Shown: positions 25,433 through 35,528, numbered from the stretch's first letter. The stretch: DNA of 64,000 nucleotides from JBMNCQ01 sp049366715 (GCA_049366715.1 JBMNCQ010000010.1:17021-81020), one strand, 5' to 3'. The notes: a model not told the origin generated them from the letters alone. Made by a program: numbers and translations.

Positions 25433-27553
25433 ATGCAGGAACAAGCATTACATATCTTGAAAAAATATTTTGGTTACGCTGATTTCCGCCGGGGCCAGGA
25501 GGAAATCATCAGGAGTATCCTGGCTCAGCAGGATACCTTTGCAATTATGCCCACCGGAGCCGGTAAGTCATTATGCTATCAAGTGCCCGCCCTCTTGCTG
25601 CCGGGAGTAACGCTCGTAATCTCCCCTTTGATTTCTCTCATGAAAGATCAGGTAGATACCCTTAAAGACATGGGGATGCCTGTTACTTTCATCAATAGTT
25701 CTTTAAGTCCGGCTGAAATTGCCAAGAGAATTCAAGAAATAAAAAAGGGTACTTATCAATTACTGTATATCGCCCCGGAAAGGCTGGAATCTGCTGATTT
25801 TACTTTCCTGCTCAGCAATTTGCCCATATCCTTAATTGCCGTGGACGAAGCCCATTGTGTTTCTCAATGGGGTCATGATTTCCGCCCCAGCTACCGCCAG
25901 ATACCGGCCTTTATCAAGAAACTTCCGGGAAGGCCGCCGGTGGCAGCTTTTACCGCTACGGCAACTGCCGAAGTAAAAAAAGATGTTGTGACCTTATTAA
26001 CACTTCAAGAGCCCCATATTTATATCACCGGTTTTAATCGGGAAAATTTATCTTTTTCCGTGGTGAGAGGAGAAAATAAAAGGGATTATGTTCTAAAATA
26101 TGTCCGCAATATCGGAAACCGGGCCGGAATTATTTATGCAGCAACCCGGAAAGAAGTAGAAAGCATCTACCGGGATTTAAAACAGGCCGGGTTTAATCCG
26201 GCCCGATATCATGCCGGACTTAGTACGGAAGAGAGAAAAGAACAGCAGGAAGCTTTTCTTTTTGATGATAACAGCATTATGGTCGCCACCAACGCTTTCG
26301 GAATGGGCATTGATAAGTCCAACGTGAGATTTGTCATCCATTACAATTTACCGAAAAATATGGAAGCTTATTATCAGGAAGCGGGGCGGGCCGGACGGGA
26401 TGGCGAGCCCGGTGAGTGCATTCTCCTCTTTGCCCCCCAGGACATCTTACTGCAGAAATTCATGATCGAACAATCCGTCACGGCTCCGGAAAGAAAGCAT
26501 AACGAATATAAAAAACTTCAGGAAATGGTGGATTATTGCTATACCCCCAACTGTCTGCGCCGTTTTATCCTGGAATATTTCGGAGAAGAAAATGTACCGG
26601 AGCATTGCGGCAATTGTTCTACCTGCAATGATGACAGTGATTTAATGGATATCACCGTTGAAGCCCAGAAGATTTTTTCTTGTATTATCCGTCTCAACCA
26701 AAGGTTTGGCAGCACTTTTATCGCCCAGGTCCTGAAAGGTTCCAAAAATAAAAAGGTCCTGGAGCTCAATTGTGACCGTTTATCTACCTATGGAATTATG
26801 GCTGATTATACGGAAAAGGAAATCAGGGACATCATCAATATCCTGGCGGCCGACGGTTATCTCAGTCTGACCGAAGGACAATATCCCGTGGTAAAAATAG
26901 CGGAAAAAGCCCGGACGGTTCTCAAAGACGGTGCCAGGGTCTATCAAAAAATACGAAAAGAAAAGACCAGGTTAAGAGAAGATAATGCTTTGTTTGAACT
27001 GCTGAGAAAATTGCGCAAAGATATCTCTCTCAAGGAAAAACTGCCTCCCTATGCCATCTTTCCCGACAGCACTTTGCTGGAAATGAGTAAATATTACCCG
27101 CTGGATGCCCGGTCTCTTTTAAAGATTAAAGGCGTAGGAGAAAATAAACTGCGCAAATACGGTGATGTTTTTTTAGCCCAAATCAGCACATACGTTGCGG
27201 AAAACAATATTTCCGTACATGAGCCGGTAACGAAAGAAACTTCCCTAACCAAAAATGCTGATAAAACACCCAGTCATCTTGTATCATTTGAATTATATCA
27301 AACCGGATTATCATTGGCAGAAATCGCCCGGCAGAGAGAGCTTACCACGACCACCGTACAAAATCATATCCTGCAATGCGCGCAGGAAGGATTGGCCGTA
27401 GACCTGGATTCCTTCATTCCCCGGCAGTATGAAGACCTGATTTTACAAGCCGTAAAAAAAGTGGGCCGGGAAAAATTAAGACCCATCAAAGAGGAACTCC
27501 CGGCAGAAATCGATTACCTGGCGATTAAAGCGGTCCTCTGTAAATACCGGTAA
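25433..27553 (+). CDS. recQ: ATP-dependent DNA helicase RecQ
   Basis: This 706-residue helicase unwinds DNA 3' to 5' during recombination and repair. Motif I is TGAGKSLCYQVPA near residue 43, the DEAH box is AVDEAHCVSQWGHDFRPSY, motif III is FTATAT and motif VI is YQEAGRAGRDG. The zinc-binding part carries Cys at NCLRR, HCGNC and STC (about 365-400), followed by the RQC winged helix and an HRDC domain (about 525-600). After about residue 625 an extra helix-turn-helix domain appears (YQTGLSLAEIARQRELTTTT), as in Bacillus-type RecQ. The ATG follows GCGAGGGAG. It stands alone, convergent with the Bcr-type exporter. Confidence 0.95.
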   Translation: MQEQALHILKKYFGYADFRRGQEEIIRSILAQQDTFAIMPTGAGKSLCYQVPALLLPGVTLVISPLISLMKDQVDTLKDMGMPVTFINSSLSPAEIAKRIQEIKKGTYQLLYIAPERLESADFTFLLSNLPISLIAVDEAHCVSQWGHDFRPSYRQIPAFIKKLPGRPPVAAFTATATAEVKKDVVTLLTLQEPHIYITGFNRENLSFSVVRGENKRDYVLKYVRNIGNRAGIIYAATRKEVESIYRDLKQAGFNPARYHAGLSTEERKEQQEAFLFDDNSIMVATNAFGMGIDKSNVRFVIHYNLPKNMEAYYQEAGRAGRDGEPGECILLFAPQDILLQKFMIEQSVTAPERKHNEYKKLQEMVDYCYTPNCLRRFILEYFGEENVPEHCGNCSTCNDDSDLMDITVEAQKIFSCIIRLNQRFGSTFIAQVLKGSKNKKVLELNCDRLSTYGIMADYTEKEIRDIINILAADGYLSLTEGQYPVVKIAEKARTVLKDGARVYQKIRKEKTRLREDNALFELLRKLRKDISLKEKLPPYAIFPDSTLLEMSKYYPLDARSLLKIKGVGENKLRKYGDVFLAQISTYVAENNISVHEPVTKETSLTKNADKTPSHLVSFELYQTGLSLAEIARQRELTTTTVQNHILQCAQEGLAVDLDSFIPRQYEDLILQAVKKVGREKLRPIKEELPAEIDYLAIKAVLCKYR

Positions 27554-27574
27554 AATATCCTTTAGCGGCTGGAT

Positions 27575-28822
27575 TTAATTCTTCACTTTTTGCACCTGCC
27601 GGCCTTCCCTGATGAGCACCAGATAGCTGAACACGGCACCTGTGCCCATGGCAGCAATGACAATCCCCATAGGGACGGCGGTCTGACTTCCGCCGATACC
27701 GACAAGGGGGGCCACCAGGGCGCCGATGATCATCGATAACACGCCCAGGAGGGAAGATGCACTGCCGGCCGCTTTTCCCTGATTTTGCATGGCAAGAGAA
27801 AATGCTGCCGTAGTGACGATTCCTACACTGGAGACGACTATAAATAAAGGCGGCAAAATACCGAAGAGTCCTGCTCCCGTCATAATCATGACCAATAACG
27901 AGATACTGGCCAGAAATGCCATACCGAGACCGACGGACAGCAATTTTTCTTCCCGTATCCGGCCTGCTAAGCGGCCGGTCGTCTGGGTAGCAATAATAAT
28001 ACCCAGACCATTAAGGGCAAAAACCAAACTGAACATCTGAGGAGATAAACCGAATATTTTCTGAAGCACAAAGGGTGACCCGGAAATATAGGCGAACATG
28101 CCTGCCAGCACAAAACCCTGGGATAAGGCGTACCCCATAAAAATCCGCTGGCGGATAAGCTGTCCAAATGTTCCGGCAATATTTTTAATACCACCCCGGG
28201 AACGCCTTTCTCCGGTCAATGTCTCTGGCAAACCAAAGAAAACAGCCAAAAACATGAGTACGCCGAATAGACTCAGAAAGATGAACACGCCTGACCAAGA
28301 AGTTACCTTTAGTAGTTGACCGCCGGCAATAGGAGCAAAGATAGGAGCAACACCGTTGACCAGCATCAGCAGGGAGAAAAATTTCGTCAATTCCGTACCT
28401 GAATACAGGTCCCTGACAATAGCACGACCGATTACAATTCCTGCCGACCCCGCCATTCCCTGGATAAATCTCACGACAACAAATACGGAGATAGTCGGAG
28501 ATAAAGCACACAGCAAAGAAGAAACGATATAAATAACAAGTCCCCCTAAAAGAGGTGTGCGGCGCCCCCGTATATCACTAAGGGGACCGGCAATAATCTG
28601 CCCGATGGCAAGTCCCAGCAGGCAAGCAGTCAAGCTCATTTGGGCCAGGGATGTACTTGTATTCATATCATTAGCCACTTCCGGCAAAGCAGGCAGATAC
28701 ATGTCCATGGACAAAGGACCGAAAGCCCCTAACGCCCCTAAAATAAAAGCCATCCACAAGCGGCCTGATCTTTTCCTGGTTATGAGAGTTGCCTGTTCCG
28801 GGCCGTTTAATTGATTATCCAT
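27575..28822 (-). CDS. Bcr/CflA-type multidrug MFS exporter
   Basis: This 415-residue protein has 12 predicted membrane helices and the Bcr/CflA signature at the start (GAFGPLSMDMYLPALPEVAN). Motif A lies between helices 2 and 3 (AGPLSDIRGRRTPLLGG). Such proteins use the proton gradient to expel drugs such as bicyclomycin and chloramphenicol, or amino acids such as cysteine. The substrate cannot be told here. The start is the ATG at 28822. It is a single gene, convergent with recQ, with only 21 bp between their stop codons and no clear terminator there. Confidence 0.9.
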   Translation of the reverse strand: MDNQLNGPEQATLITRKRSGRLWMAFILGALGAFGPLSMDMYLPALPEVANDMNTSTSLAQMSLTACLLGLAIGQIIAGPLSDIRGRRTPLLGGLVIYIVSSLLCALSPTISVFVVVRFIQGMAGSAGIVIGRAIVRDLYSGTELTKFFSLLMLVNGVAPIFAPIAGGQLLKVTSWSGVFIFLSLFGVLMFLAVFFGLPETLTGERRSRGGIKNIAGTFGQLIRQRIFMGYALSQGFVLAGMFAYISGSPFVLQKIFGLSPQMFSLVFALNGLGIIIATQTTGRLAGRIREEKLLSVGLGMAFLASISLLVMIMTGAGLFGILPPLFIVVSSVGIVTTAAFSLAMQNQGKAAGSASSLLGVLSMIIGALVAPLVGIGGSQTAVPMGIVIAAMGTGAVFSYLVLIREGRQVQKVKN

Positions 28823-29031
28823 AAATTCTGCTCCAGTCTGTTTTATTGTATTATTCTTATTTGTACTTCTGAAATAATACTACATTTTATTATGTTACCA
28901 TAATTTGCAACCTGATTAACAGTTTGGTAAAAAATATTACATAATTAAATATTTAATATTTGCAAACGGACAGAAACATTAAACATGCTGCTTATTAGAA
29001 CAGGGGTACTGCTGTCAGCCGGACATAATCA

Positions 29032-29223
29032 TTAAACCCCCAGTTCCGCATCAATTTTCCCATTGAATTCCACCTCATGAAAGGGATCTGTCGAATTAAC
29101 ATTCGGGCACTCGACACCAGGAGCCTTGACAGATTTTTGCTTAGGCTCATAGGTATGGTACTGAATGATATTCTCACCTACGCCCTTGCGCTGAGTGCTA
29201 TGTTCGGTAAAGCAGCTTAATGG
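29032..29223 (-). pseudogene. C-terminal remnant of an unidentified gene
   Basis: An open stretch of 63 codons without a start (GVGENIIQYHTYEPKQKSVK, ending GKIDAELGV) reads like real protein and ends in a normal stop codon. I do not recognise the family. It is bounded upstream by a stop codon and probably represents the last part of a lost gene. Confidence 0.35.
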
Positions 29224-29397
29224 CTAAAACTAAAAATTCTCCTTTATTTTGAAGACTTTTTAATTTTTATTCATTTATATTAATTCAGGGCCGTATTCAA
29301 GTATTTTATTCTTCTGTCTGGAAAGCCTACATTTTGCTGTCGAACTTATCGGCATTAGCAAAGTATTTTTTACCGAACATTTTCTTAAATAGTAACG

Positions 29398-30314
29398 GTG
29401 CGGAAGCCTGTTCATAGAAGCGGGACAGACAGAAAACGGACAGAAGACTTCACAGGCTCCAACCGCAGTGGAAAAAAGCGCCGGGCTTTCCAGAGCGGTG
29501 GTCCGCTATGTAGCCAGAACCGTGGAAACCGTGGTGTTAAACGGTAAAGAACAGGTAAGCGTTTTTGCGGGAGAAGTCTATGTCACCCAGTCCGGGGTAA
29601 AATCCCTCGCCTGCCTGCCCATAGGCGATAGACCGGTAATAGAACTCGGCCTGAAGGTGGATGGCAAACAGACTCCCTGGAGAAATGACAGCGTACCTGT
29701 GACGGTCAGCTTATCCTATACACCAACAACAGAGGAGTTAAAAGACCCGGAACATATTACGATATGGTACATAGACGGCAGCGGCAATGTGATCTCAGTC
29801 TCCAGCGGCAGGTATGATGCGGCAACGGGAACGGCGACCTTCTTTACCACCCATTTTAGCCAATACGCCATAGTTTTTGTGCACAAGACCTTTGACGATC
29901 TGGACAGCGCGGTGTGGGCGAAGAAGCCCATAGAGGTCATGGCATCCAAGGGCATCATCAGCGGAACAGGAAAGGCTGCCTTCTCTCCCGCTGTCAACAT
30001 CACCAGAGCCGATTACCTGGTACTGCTTATAAAGACCCTGGGGTTGACAGCAGCTTTGACGATGTATTGCCGGATACCTACTATTATGAAGCCGTAGGTA
30101 TCGCTAAAAAGCTCGGCATAGCCTCAGAACGGAGAATATCTCCCGGCAGGATATGCTGGTAATGGCCGTCAGGGCACTGGAAAAATTCAAAGGGCTAGAA
30201 TCCGCAGGTGATACCTCTGTACCGGATAAATTCAGCGACAAGGGGGATATCGCCGAGTATGCCGTAGGCAGCATGGCCACTCTGGTCAACGAAGGGCTTA
30301 TCGCAGGCTCTTAA
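29398..30314 (+). pseudogene. Decayed S-layer-homology (SLH) domain protein
   Basis: The first frame (to 30097) gives a beta-rich segment (VTVSLSYTPTTEELKDPEHI) followed by the start of an SLH domain (DDLDSAVWAKKPIEVMASKG, then FSPAVNITRADYLVLLIKTL). After about 30045 the SLH text moves to a second frame (SSFDDVLPDTYYYEAVGIAK) and after about 30130 to a third (ISRQDMLVMAVRALEKFKGL, then YAVGSMATLVNEGLIAGS) before stopping at 30314. SLH domains bind cell-wall polymers and anchor surface proteins. The start, signal peptide and the last SLH repeat are missing, so this is a remnant of a larger surface protein. Confidence 0.85.
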
Positions 30315-30386
30315 ATAATCGTTAAATATTCTTTGTCAATCTTGCTTTTTCTGCTTCAAAGGTCCTCGTACCCGAAGGCTTAGCAA

Positions 30387-30423
30387 AGAGGCGGCCCCAT
30401 TCTAAAATGAAGGGGCCGCCTCT
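30387..30423. terminator. Strong 12-bp stem-loop after the SLH remnant
   Basis: A perfect stem AGAGGCGGCCCC / GGGGCCGCCTCT with a 13-base loop follows the SLH fragment. Neither side has a long T run, so it may be a terminator of low T content or an RNA-stabilising hairpin. Confidence 0.6.
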
Positions 30424-30547
30424 CTTCAAATTACACCATCCATAAACATATAAAAGAGAAAAGTAACCTGTCCATTGCGGATAGATTCCGGGTTAAGTAT
30501 CAGGAGAAATCTCCTTTCCCAAAGATTAAACTAAATAACCGGTGATC

Positions 30548-30697
30548 TCATCCATCATTATTTCGGATAACTGGAAGTTGGTATTTTCCATCTTTATCCA
30601 ACTCTTCCCTGGCTGTTAAGAGTACGCCACAGGAGTTTAAATAATCATTCCCCATGAAAAATTCTGCCATGTTTTTGGACCGCTTCATTCCCCGCAT
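30548..30697 (-). CDS. Possible small protein or gene remnant (49 aa)
   Basis: A reading frame from ATG 30697 encodes 49 residues (including NSCGVLLTAREELDKDGKYQ). The composition is protein-like, but the ribosome site is poor and I know no family. It may be a broken gene in this decayed stretch (28.8-30.8 kb). Confidence 0.25.
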   Translation of the reverse strand: MRGMKRSKNMAEFFMGNDYLNSCGVLLTAREELDKDGKYQLPVIRNNDG

Positions 30698-30797
30698 TGA
30701 CACAACGGAATTTTATAAAGAAAATACGGCTTATCGCCACTGAGAATTTTCCTCTCCTTCTTGAATTATGATATGATAGTGTCCGAGGTGATTGCTT

Positions 30798-31973
30798 GTG
30801 TTCAGTCAATTTTTAATCCGGCTTTTCATTAAAGACTATCAGAAAACCAAAGATCCCCGCGTCCGGGCCAAATACGGCTACTTGAGCGGCATCATAGGGA
30901 TCATAGCCAACCTTGTCCTTTTCACAGTAAAATTAATCACCGGTTTAGCCCTGAACAGTATCGCTTTTATTGGCGATGCCTTAAATAATTTGACCGATGT
31001 GGTATCTTCCCTGGTCACTATTCTGGGATTCAAACTGGCCGGCAAACCAGCAGACGCAGAGCACCCTTTCGGTCACGGCCGCCTGGAATATATTGCCGGC
31101 TTAATCGTATCCTTTCTGGTAATTCTGGTCGGATATGAGCTTCTGAAATCTTCCCTGGACCGGATTATCCATCCCGTTTCCGTCTCTTTTACCCTGCCCG
31201 CCTTTTTAATTGTTATTTTTGCTCTCTTTATGAAATGCTGGCTGTCTCTTTTTAACCGCCGTTTAGCCCGTACGATCAATTCCCAGGCCCTTTCCGCCAC
31301 TTCCCTGGACAGTTTGAGTGATATGATCTCAACGGGCTGTATCGGACTGTCCCTCTTAGCTTCCTTATGGTCGGACTTTCCTTTTGACGGCTATGTAGGG
31401 GTCATCGTTGCAGGGATTATTCTTTATTCCGGTATTTCTCTGACCCGGGAAACCATCAACCCTCTCCTGGGTGAAGTCCCTGAACAGGAGCTTGTCAAGA
31501 AGATCACCGATAAAATCCGCAGTTATGAAGGAGTAGTAGGTGTGCATGATTTAATTGTCCACAATTACGGACCGGAGCAGTATATGGCCTCTATCCACGT
31601 GGAGGTGCCATCTGATAAAGACATCATGGAGCTCCATGAACTCATAGATCATATCGAACGCCAAACAGCCGGGGAACTGGGGATTCTCCTCACCATCCAC
31701 ATGGATCCGCTTAACGTTGATTCGGCAGAAATTCAGAAAATCCGGGCGGAAATAGCCCGGATACTCCGGGGATTTCCTCTCATCCTCTCCTTCCATGATT
31801 TCCGCATTGTCGGCAAGGAGGAGAGAGAGAACCTGATTTTTGATATTGTAGTAAAAAGCAGTCTGACTCAACAAGAAGAGCAGGAATTACGCCGGGCCGT
31901 TATCCGAAAAATACAGGAAAAACACCCTCACTTCAATTGTATTATCACCATCGATAAAGACTATACGTCCTGA
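30798..31973 (+). CDS. Cation diffusion facilitator (CDF) metal exporter
   Basis: This 391-residue transporter exports divalent metals such as zinc or manganese in exchange for protons. Six helices fill residues 25-215. The metal site shows in helix 2 (IAFIGDALNNLTDVVSS, with both Asp residues) and helix 5 (SATSLDSLSDMIST), with HPFGHGRLEY between. A cytoplasmic ferredoxin-like domain follows (about 215-300), and an extra C-terminal part of about 85 residues (IRAEIARILRGFPLILSFHD) appears to repeat that fold. GTG at 30798 is favoured since GAGGTG stands seven bases upstream; the TTG at 30792 is too close to it. This longer form with the added domain is common in Clostridia. Confidence 0.9.
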   Translation: MFSQFLIRLFIKDYQKTKDPRVRAKYGYLSGIIGIIANLVLFTVKLITGLALNSIAFIGDALNNLTDVVSSLVTILGFKLAGKPADAEHPFGHGRLEYIAGLIVSFLVILVGYELLKSSLDRIIHPVSVSFTLPAFLIVIFALFMKCWLSLFNRRLARTINSQALSATSLDSLSDMISTGCIGLSLLASLWSDFPFDGYVGVIVAGIILYSGISLTRETINPLLGEVPEQELVKKITDKIRSYEGVVGVHDLIVHNYGPEQYMASIHVEVPSDKDIMELHELIDHIERQTAGELGILLTIHMDPLNVDSAEIQKIRAEIARILRGFPLILSFHDFRIVGKEERENLIFDIVVKSSLTQQEEQELRRAVIRKIQEKHPHFNCIITIDKDYTS

Positions 31974-32000
31974 GTCCTGCCGGCACTATCTTTAAAAATC

Positions 32001-32029
32001 TTAAACCATTTTCTTAAACATGATATAAT
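32001..32029 (+). promoter_or_regulatory. Promoter of the metallophosphoesterase gene
   Basis: TTAAAC (32001-32006) and TATAAT (32024-32029) have a 17-bp spacer. The -35 box matches four of six consensus bases. The leader would be about 120 bases long. Confidence 0.55.
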
Positions 32030-32158
32030 TCTTATAGCGAATATCTCTTACCGTGGTTATTTTCTAAACATCTTATCACAATTACGGGATAGTTTCCGGT
32101 ATCCCGATCAGCGTGGAAAGTTCTCTAAAGAAGGCTTGATTTTGGGAGGCTGTAATAT

Positions 32159-33466
32159 ATGCGTTCTTTCTTTTTTATGTTCATGGCTTTTATTATCCTG
32201 ATGAATTTAATATGGTTTTTTATCAGTGACCGGTGGCTGAGGCGGGATTTAACCGCTTATCCTGCAGTACGCAAATCAACCAGGGCACTATTATTCATTT
32301 GGCTGCTGCTGATTTTGCTGCCTGCTTTAACTCCGCTTATTCCGGGAATGGATATTTCCCTAACTGCCGTGCCCTGGCTCTGGCAGACATTATTCTATCT
32401 TTGGATAGGACTGATATTTTTCTGGATGCCGAGCATGATTGGACTGGGAATACCCATGTGGCTCATTAGCAGTTTATTCGGCCGTCACAAGGCCGGAACC
32501 TCAGCTCTCCGGACATCTTCACCGGCAGAAAAAACAGCGGCACCCCCGGGGAATTTCCCCCCTGCACCGGCGGCTGAAACCGCCCCTCTTCAGAATGCAG
32601 GTTTAAGCCGCAGGCAGTTTATTCACTTAGGTTTGGTAGCGGCTCCTCCTGTCCTGGTCAGCACCGGTACTGCCGCGGCCTGGTGGAATAGCCGGAATCT
32701 GCAGGTATACGCTCAGGACCTGCCTGTCAAAGATTTACCTCCTGACTTAGAGGGCTTTACAATTACCCATATTTCCGATATCCATATCGGGACGGTTACC
32801 GGCCGGGACCGGGTGAAAAAAATCGTGGAAGCGGCCAATGCCTTAAAAAGCAGCATGATTGCCGTCACCGGTGATATCTTGGATAAAGATCTGGGGTATT
32901 TACCTGACCTGATCGAAACACTAGGGTCCTTGAAGGCTCCTCTGGGAAGCTATTTATGTATTGGCAACCATGATAAAATATACAACGCCTCCCACTTCAT
33001 AAATACCGTACGCAAAGCCGGCCTGAACCTCTTACTGGACGAAGCCCTTATCCTTGATACCGGTAAAACCCCGCTGAAAATATTAGGAATAGATTATACC
33101 AGACAAGAGGCTTTACACGGGAGCTTCATTGAGAAGGCGGAGCAAAGCCTAAAGACCCCGCCGGCTGCCGTAAAAATTCTCCTAGCCCACCATCCCCATG
33201 CCTTTGATTATGCTGCAGCCTGCGGGATACCTATTACTTTATCCGGTCATACCCATGGCGGACAAATTGTCCTCCGGGCCGGCGAAAATTTAGAGATATT
33301 TAATCCCGGCAATCATCTATTCCGCTATGTGAAGGGAATTTACAGAGCAGCTAACGGTTCTTCTTTATTTGTCCACCAAGGCTCCGGAGATTGGTTTCCT
33401 TTACGGGTAGGCTCTTTATGTGAAGTCGTGCAGTTGCGTTTAACCGGAGACATAAGGGAAAGTTAA
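32159..33466 (+). CDS. Membrane-anchored metallophosphoesterase
   Basis: This 435-residue protein has three or four N-terminal helices (about residues 1-110), a Pro/Ala-rich linker (about 115-150), a further hydrophobic segment with a twin-Arg-like start (LSRRQFIHLGLVAAPPVLVS), and a calcineurin-like phosphoesterase domain (about 195-430). The metal-binding motifs are ITHISDIHIG, VTGDILDKD, IGNHD, LLAHHPHAF and LSGHTHGGQ. It resembles YkuE/YaeI-type enzymes that act on lipid-linked phosphates outside the membrane. The substrate is not known. It stands alone between the CDF gene and the hydrolase gene. Confidence 0.88.
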   Translation: MRSFFFMFMAFIILMNLIWFFISDRWLRRDLTAYPAVRKSTRALLFIWLLLILLPALTPLIPGMDISLTAVPWLWQTLFYLWIGLIFFWMPSMIGLGIPMWLISSLFGRHKAGTSALRTSSPAEKTAAPPGNFPPAPAAETAPLQNAGLSRRQFIHLGLVAAPPVLVSTGTAAAWWNSRNLQVYAQDLPVKDLPPDLEGFTITHISDIHIGTVTGRDRVKKIVEAANALKSSMIAVTGDILDKDLGYLPDLIETLGSLKAPLGSYLCIGNHDKIYNASHFINTVRKAGLNLLLDEALILDTGKTPLKILGIDYTRQEALHGSFIEKAEQSLKTPPAAVKILLAHHPHAFDYAAACGIPITLSGHTHGGQIVLRAGENLEIFNPGNHLFRYVKGIYRAANGSSLFVHQGSGDWFPLRVGSLCEVVQLRLTGDIRES

Positions 33467-33471
33467 TGAAT

Positions 33472-33510
33472 AAAACCTGGTCCTGTTAACACCGGTCAGG
33501 TTTTTATTTT
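33472..33510 (+). terminator. Terminator after the metallophosphoesterase
   Basis: An imperfect stem AAACCTGGTCC / GGTCAGGTTT is followed by TTTATTTT, six bases after the stop codon. Confidence 0.65.
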
Positions 33511-33626
33511 ACTGCCTGTTTGAACAGAAGATGAACAAAACTGCTTGCCAAGAAATTTTACGGACACTTTTGTTTCAACAGAAATAATATATTATTGAGA
33601 GAAAATTTATTGACAGTGGTGTTTAA

Positions 33627-34436
33627 ATGGAACAATTAATCAAAGTAGAGCCGGATGTAGATATTTTTGTACAGGACCTTAACCCTTTAGGCAGAAAAAC
33701 AATTTTATTTGTCCATGGCTGGCCTCTAAACCATAAAGCATATGAATATCAGTTTGATCAGCTTCCCAATATGGGGTACAGATGTATCGGAATTGATCTC
33801 AGAGGCTTCGGCAAGTCTTCTAAACCTTGGCGGGACTATGATTACAATCGCTTTGCAGACGATATCCGGTGTGTGGTGGAAACACTCCGCCTAGAGAATT
33901 TTGTCCTGGCAGGTCATTCCATGGGAGGAGCAATCGCCGTCAGATATATGGGCCGTCACAACGGCTATAGGGTATCTAAACTTGCCCTTTTTGCCGCCGC
34001 GGCACCCAGTTTCACCATCCGTCCGGATTTTCCCTACGGACTGCCCAGGGAAGAAGTTACGAAACTTGTTTGCGACACATATAACGACCGCCCTCAAATG
34101 CTGCGGTCTTTTGGAGATATGTTTTTCTTTCAGAATCATTCGCAACCCTTTAGGGATTGGTTTTTCCAATTGGGTCTTGAAGCAGCAGGCTGGTCAACAG
34201 CAGCAGGTTTAATTTCACTCAGGGATGAAGTTCTCTTTGCCGATCTTAGAAAAATAAACGTTCCCACCTTGATTCTGCATGGCATCCATGACAAAATTTG
34301 CTTGTTTCCCCTGGCCATTGCCCAAAACCAAGGAATCAGGAATTCTAAACTTATCCCTTTTGAATTCAGCGGCCACGGCTTATTCTATGACGAACGGGAT
34401 AAATTTAACAAGGAACTGGCTCAATTTATCGGATGA
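33627..34436 (+). CDS. Alpha/beta-fold hydrolase
   Basis: This 269-residue enzyme has the alpha/beta hydrolase fold. The oxyanion text is VHGWPLNHKAYEYQ, the nucleophile elbow is AGHSMGGAI with Ser near residue 97, the acid is the Asp in HGIHDKI and the base is the His in FSGHGLFYDERD. The layout resembles cofactor-free haloperoxidases/arylesterases and epoxide hydrolase relatives, but the substrate cannot be told. A TATTAT hexamer lies about 30 bases upstream, and the ribosome site (GTGGTG) is weak. It is followed by a terminator at 34557. Confidence 0.87.
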   Translation: MEQLIKVEPDVDIFVQDLNPLGRKTILFVHGWPLNHKAYEYQFDQLPNMGYRCIGIDLRGFGKSSKPWRDYDYNRFADDIRCVVETLRLENFVLAGHSMGGAIAVRYMGRHNGYRVSKLALFAAAAPSFTIRPDFPYGLPREEVTKLVCDTYNDRPQMLRSFGDMFFFQNHSQPFRDWFFQLGLEAAGWSTAAGLISLRDEVLFADLRKINVPTLILHGIHDKICLFPLAIAQNQGIRNSKLIPFEFSGHGLFYDERDKFNKELAQFIG

Positions 34437-34556
34437 CAGGGTTCTTTAACCCGGCTTTCAGGCTGCCTGTACTGCAGTTGATAATAGCTGCTTCTGCCCT
34501 GTACCAAATAATATTATAAAGCTCTCTCGATGTATATCACCAACTCATAAAATATC

Positions 34557-34596
34557 AAGAACCTGTCACTGACAAAGAATATCAGCACAGGTTCTT
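34557..34596 (+). terminator. Terminator downstream of the hydrolase
   Basis: A perfect 10-bp stem AAGAACCTGT / ACAGGTTCTT with a 20-base loop is followed by TCCCTTTT. Confidence 0.7.
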
Positions 34597-34862
34597 TCCC
34601 TTTTAAGCTTTTAGGCAACACTACCGGATACTTAGGCCAATGCTCTCCACACGCCCAGGCTATGTGTTTCTTCAAACCTCACATTTCCATAAAATCTTTT
34701 CGTGTTTAAGGCTTGCCTCAACAGGTTATCCGGCGGCCCGGTATGAAAGAAAACAAAGATTATTTCGGCGCCGGCTCCCTGCCTCTGTGCAAAGCACCAA
34801 CTTCCCATAACTGAATAAAATATTATAGCAATAAAATTTATTATGAGGAGAAGATTTTAATT
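34597..34862. other. Intergenic region with a possible gene remnant
   Basis: On the minus strand an open frame of 58 codons (34808-34632, including EIIFVFFHTGPPDNLL and FYGNVRFEETHSL) looks protein-like but has no ribosome site and no family I know. On the plus strand the stretch ends with the superoxide dismutase ribosome site (GAGGAGAAG). Confidence 0.3.
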
Positions 34863-35528
34863 ATGCAATATACGATGATACCACCCGGGCAGCATCAATT
34901 ACCCCCGCTGCCCTACCCCTATAATGCCCTGGAACCTGTTATCAGTGAAGAAACGTTAAAACTTCACCATGACAAGCACCATAAATCTTATGTCGATGGT
35001 CTGAATAAAGCAGAGCTTAGCCTCTGGCAGGCGCGCAGAATCAATAATTATGACGATATAAAATATTGGGAGAATGAACTGAGCTTTAACGGATCCGGTC
35101 ATATTCTGCATAGTATATATTGGACCAATATGGCTCCGCCGGGAACGGGGGGACAGCCCGGACCGCTGACTTTTAACCAGATCCTCAGCTATTTTGGCAG
35201 CTATAATGCCTTTAAAGAACAATTTTGGGCTGCCACGGAAAAAGTAGAAGGATCCGGTTGGGGAATAGTGATTTGGAACCCCGCGTGGAGACACCTGGAG
35301 ATCTTGCAATGTGAAAAACATCAAAATCTAACCCAGTGGAGCGGGCTTCCTATCCTGGTATGTGATGTCTGGGAGCATGCCTATTATCTGGATTATCAGA
35401 ACAAACGCAAGGAATACGTCAGCGCCTGGTGGGAACTGATTAACTGGCCTGAAGTTGAAAGAAGGCTGTTCCTGGCCATGTACAGTTCGGTACCCCTTAC
35501 ACTTGCGCCGGCTACTTATGCGCCTTAA
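34863..35528 (+). CDS. Superoxide dismutase, Fe/Mn type
   Basis: This 221-residue enzyme converts superoxide to oxygen and hydrogen peroxide in the cytoplasm. The four metal ligands are visible: His35 (LHHDKHH), His83 (GHILHSIYW), and Asp168 and His172 (CDVWEHAYYLDY). The tail after about residue 203 is a little longer than usual. Metal choice (Fe or Mn) cannot be fixed from sequence alone. It has its own GAGGAG site and a terminator just after, so it is a single-gene unit. It is the only oxygen-defence enzyme in the window. Confidence 0.95.
   Translation: MQYTMIPPGQHQLPPLPYPYNALEPVISEETLKLHHDKHHKSYVDGLNKAELSLWQARRINNYDDIKYWENELSFNGSGHILHSIYWTNMAPPGTGGQPGPLTFNQILSYFGSYNAFKEQFWAATEKVEGSGWGIVIWNPAWRHLEILQCEKHQNLTQWSGLPILVCDVWEHAYYLDYQNKRKEYVSAWWELINWPEVERRLFLAMYSSVPLTLAPATYAP

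Noticed and set aside
29914..30162. A separate small gene of 82 residues
   Set aside because: Its second half is simply the continuation of the SLH domain in a shifted frame.
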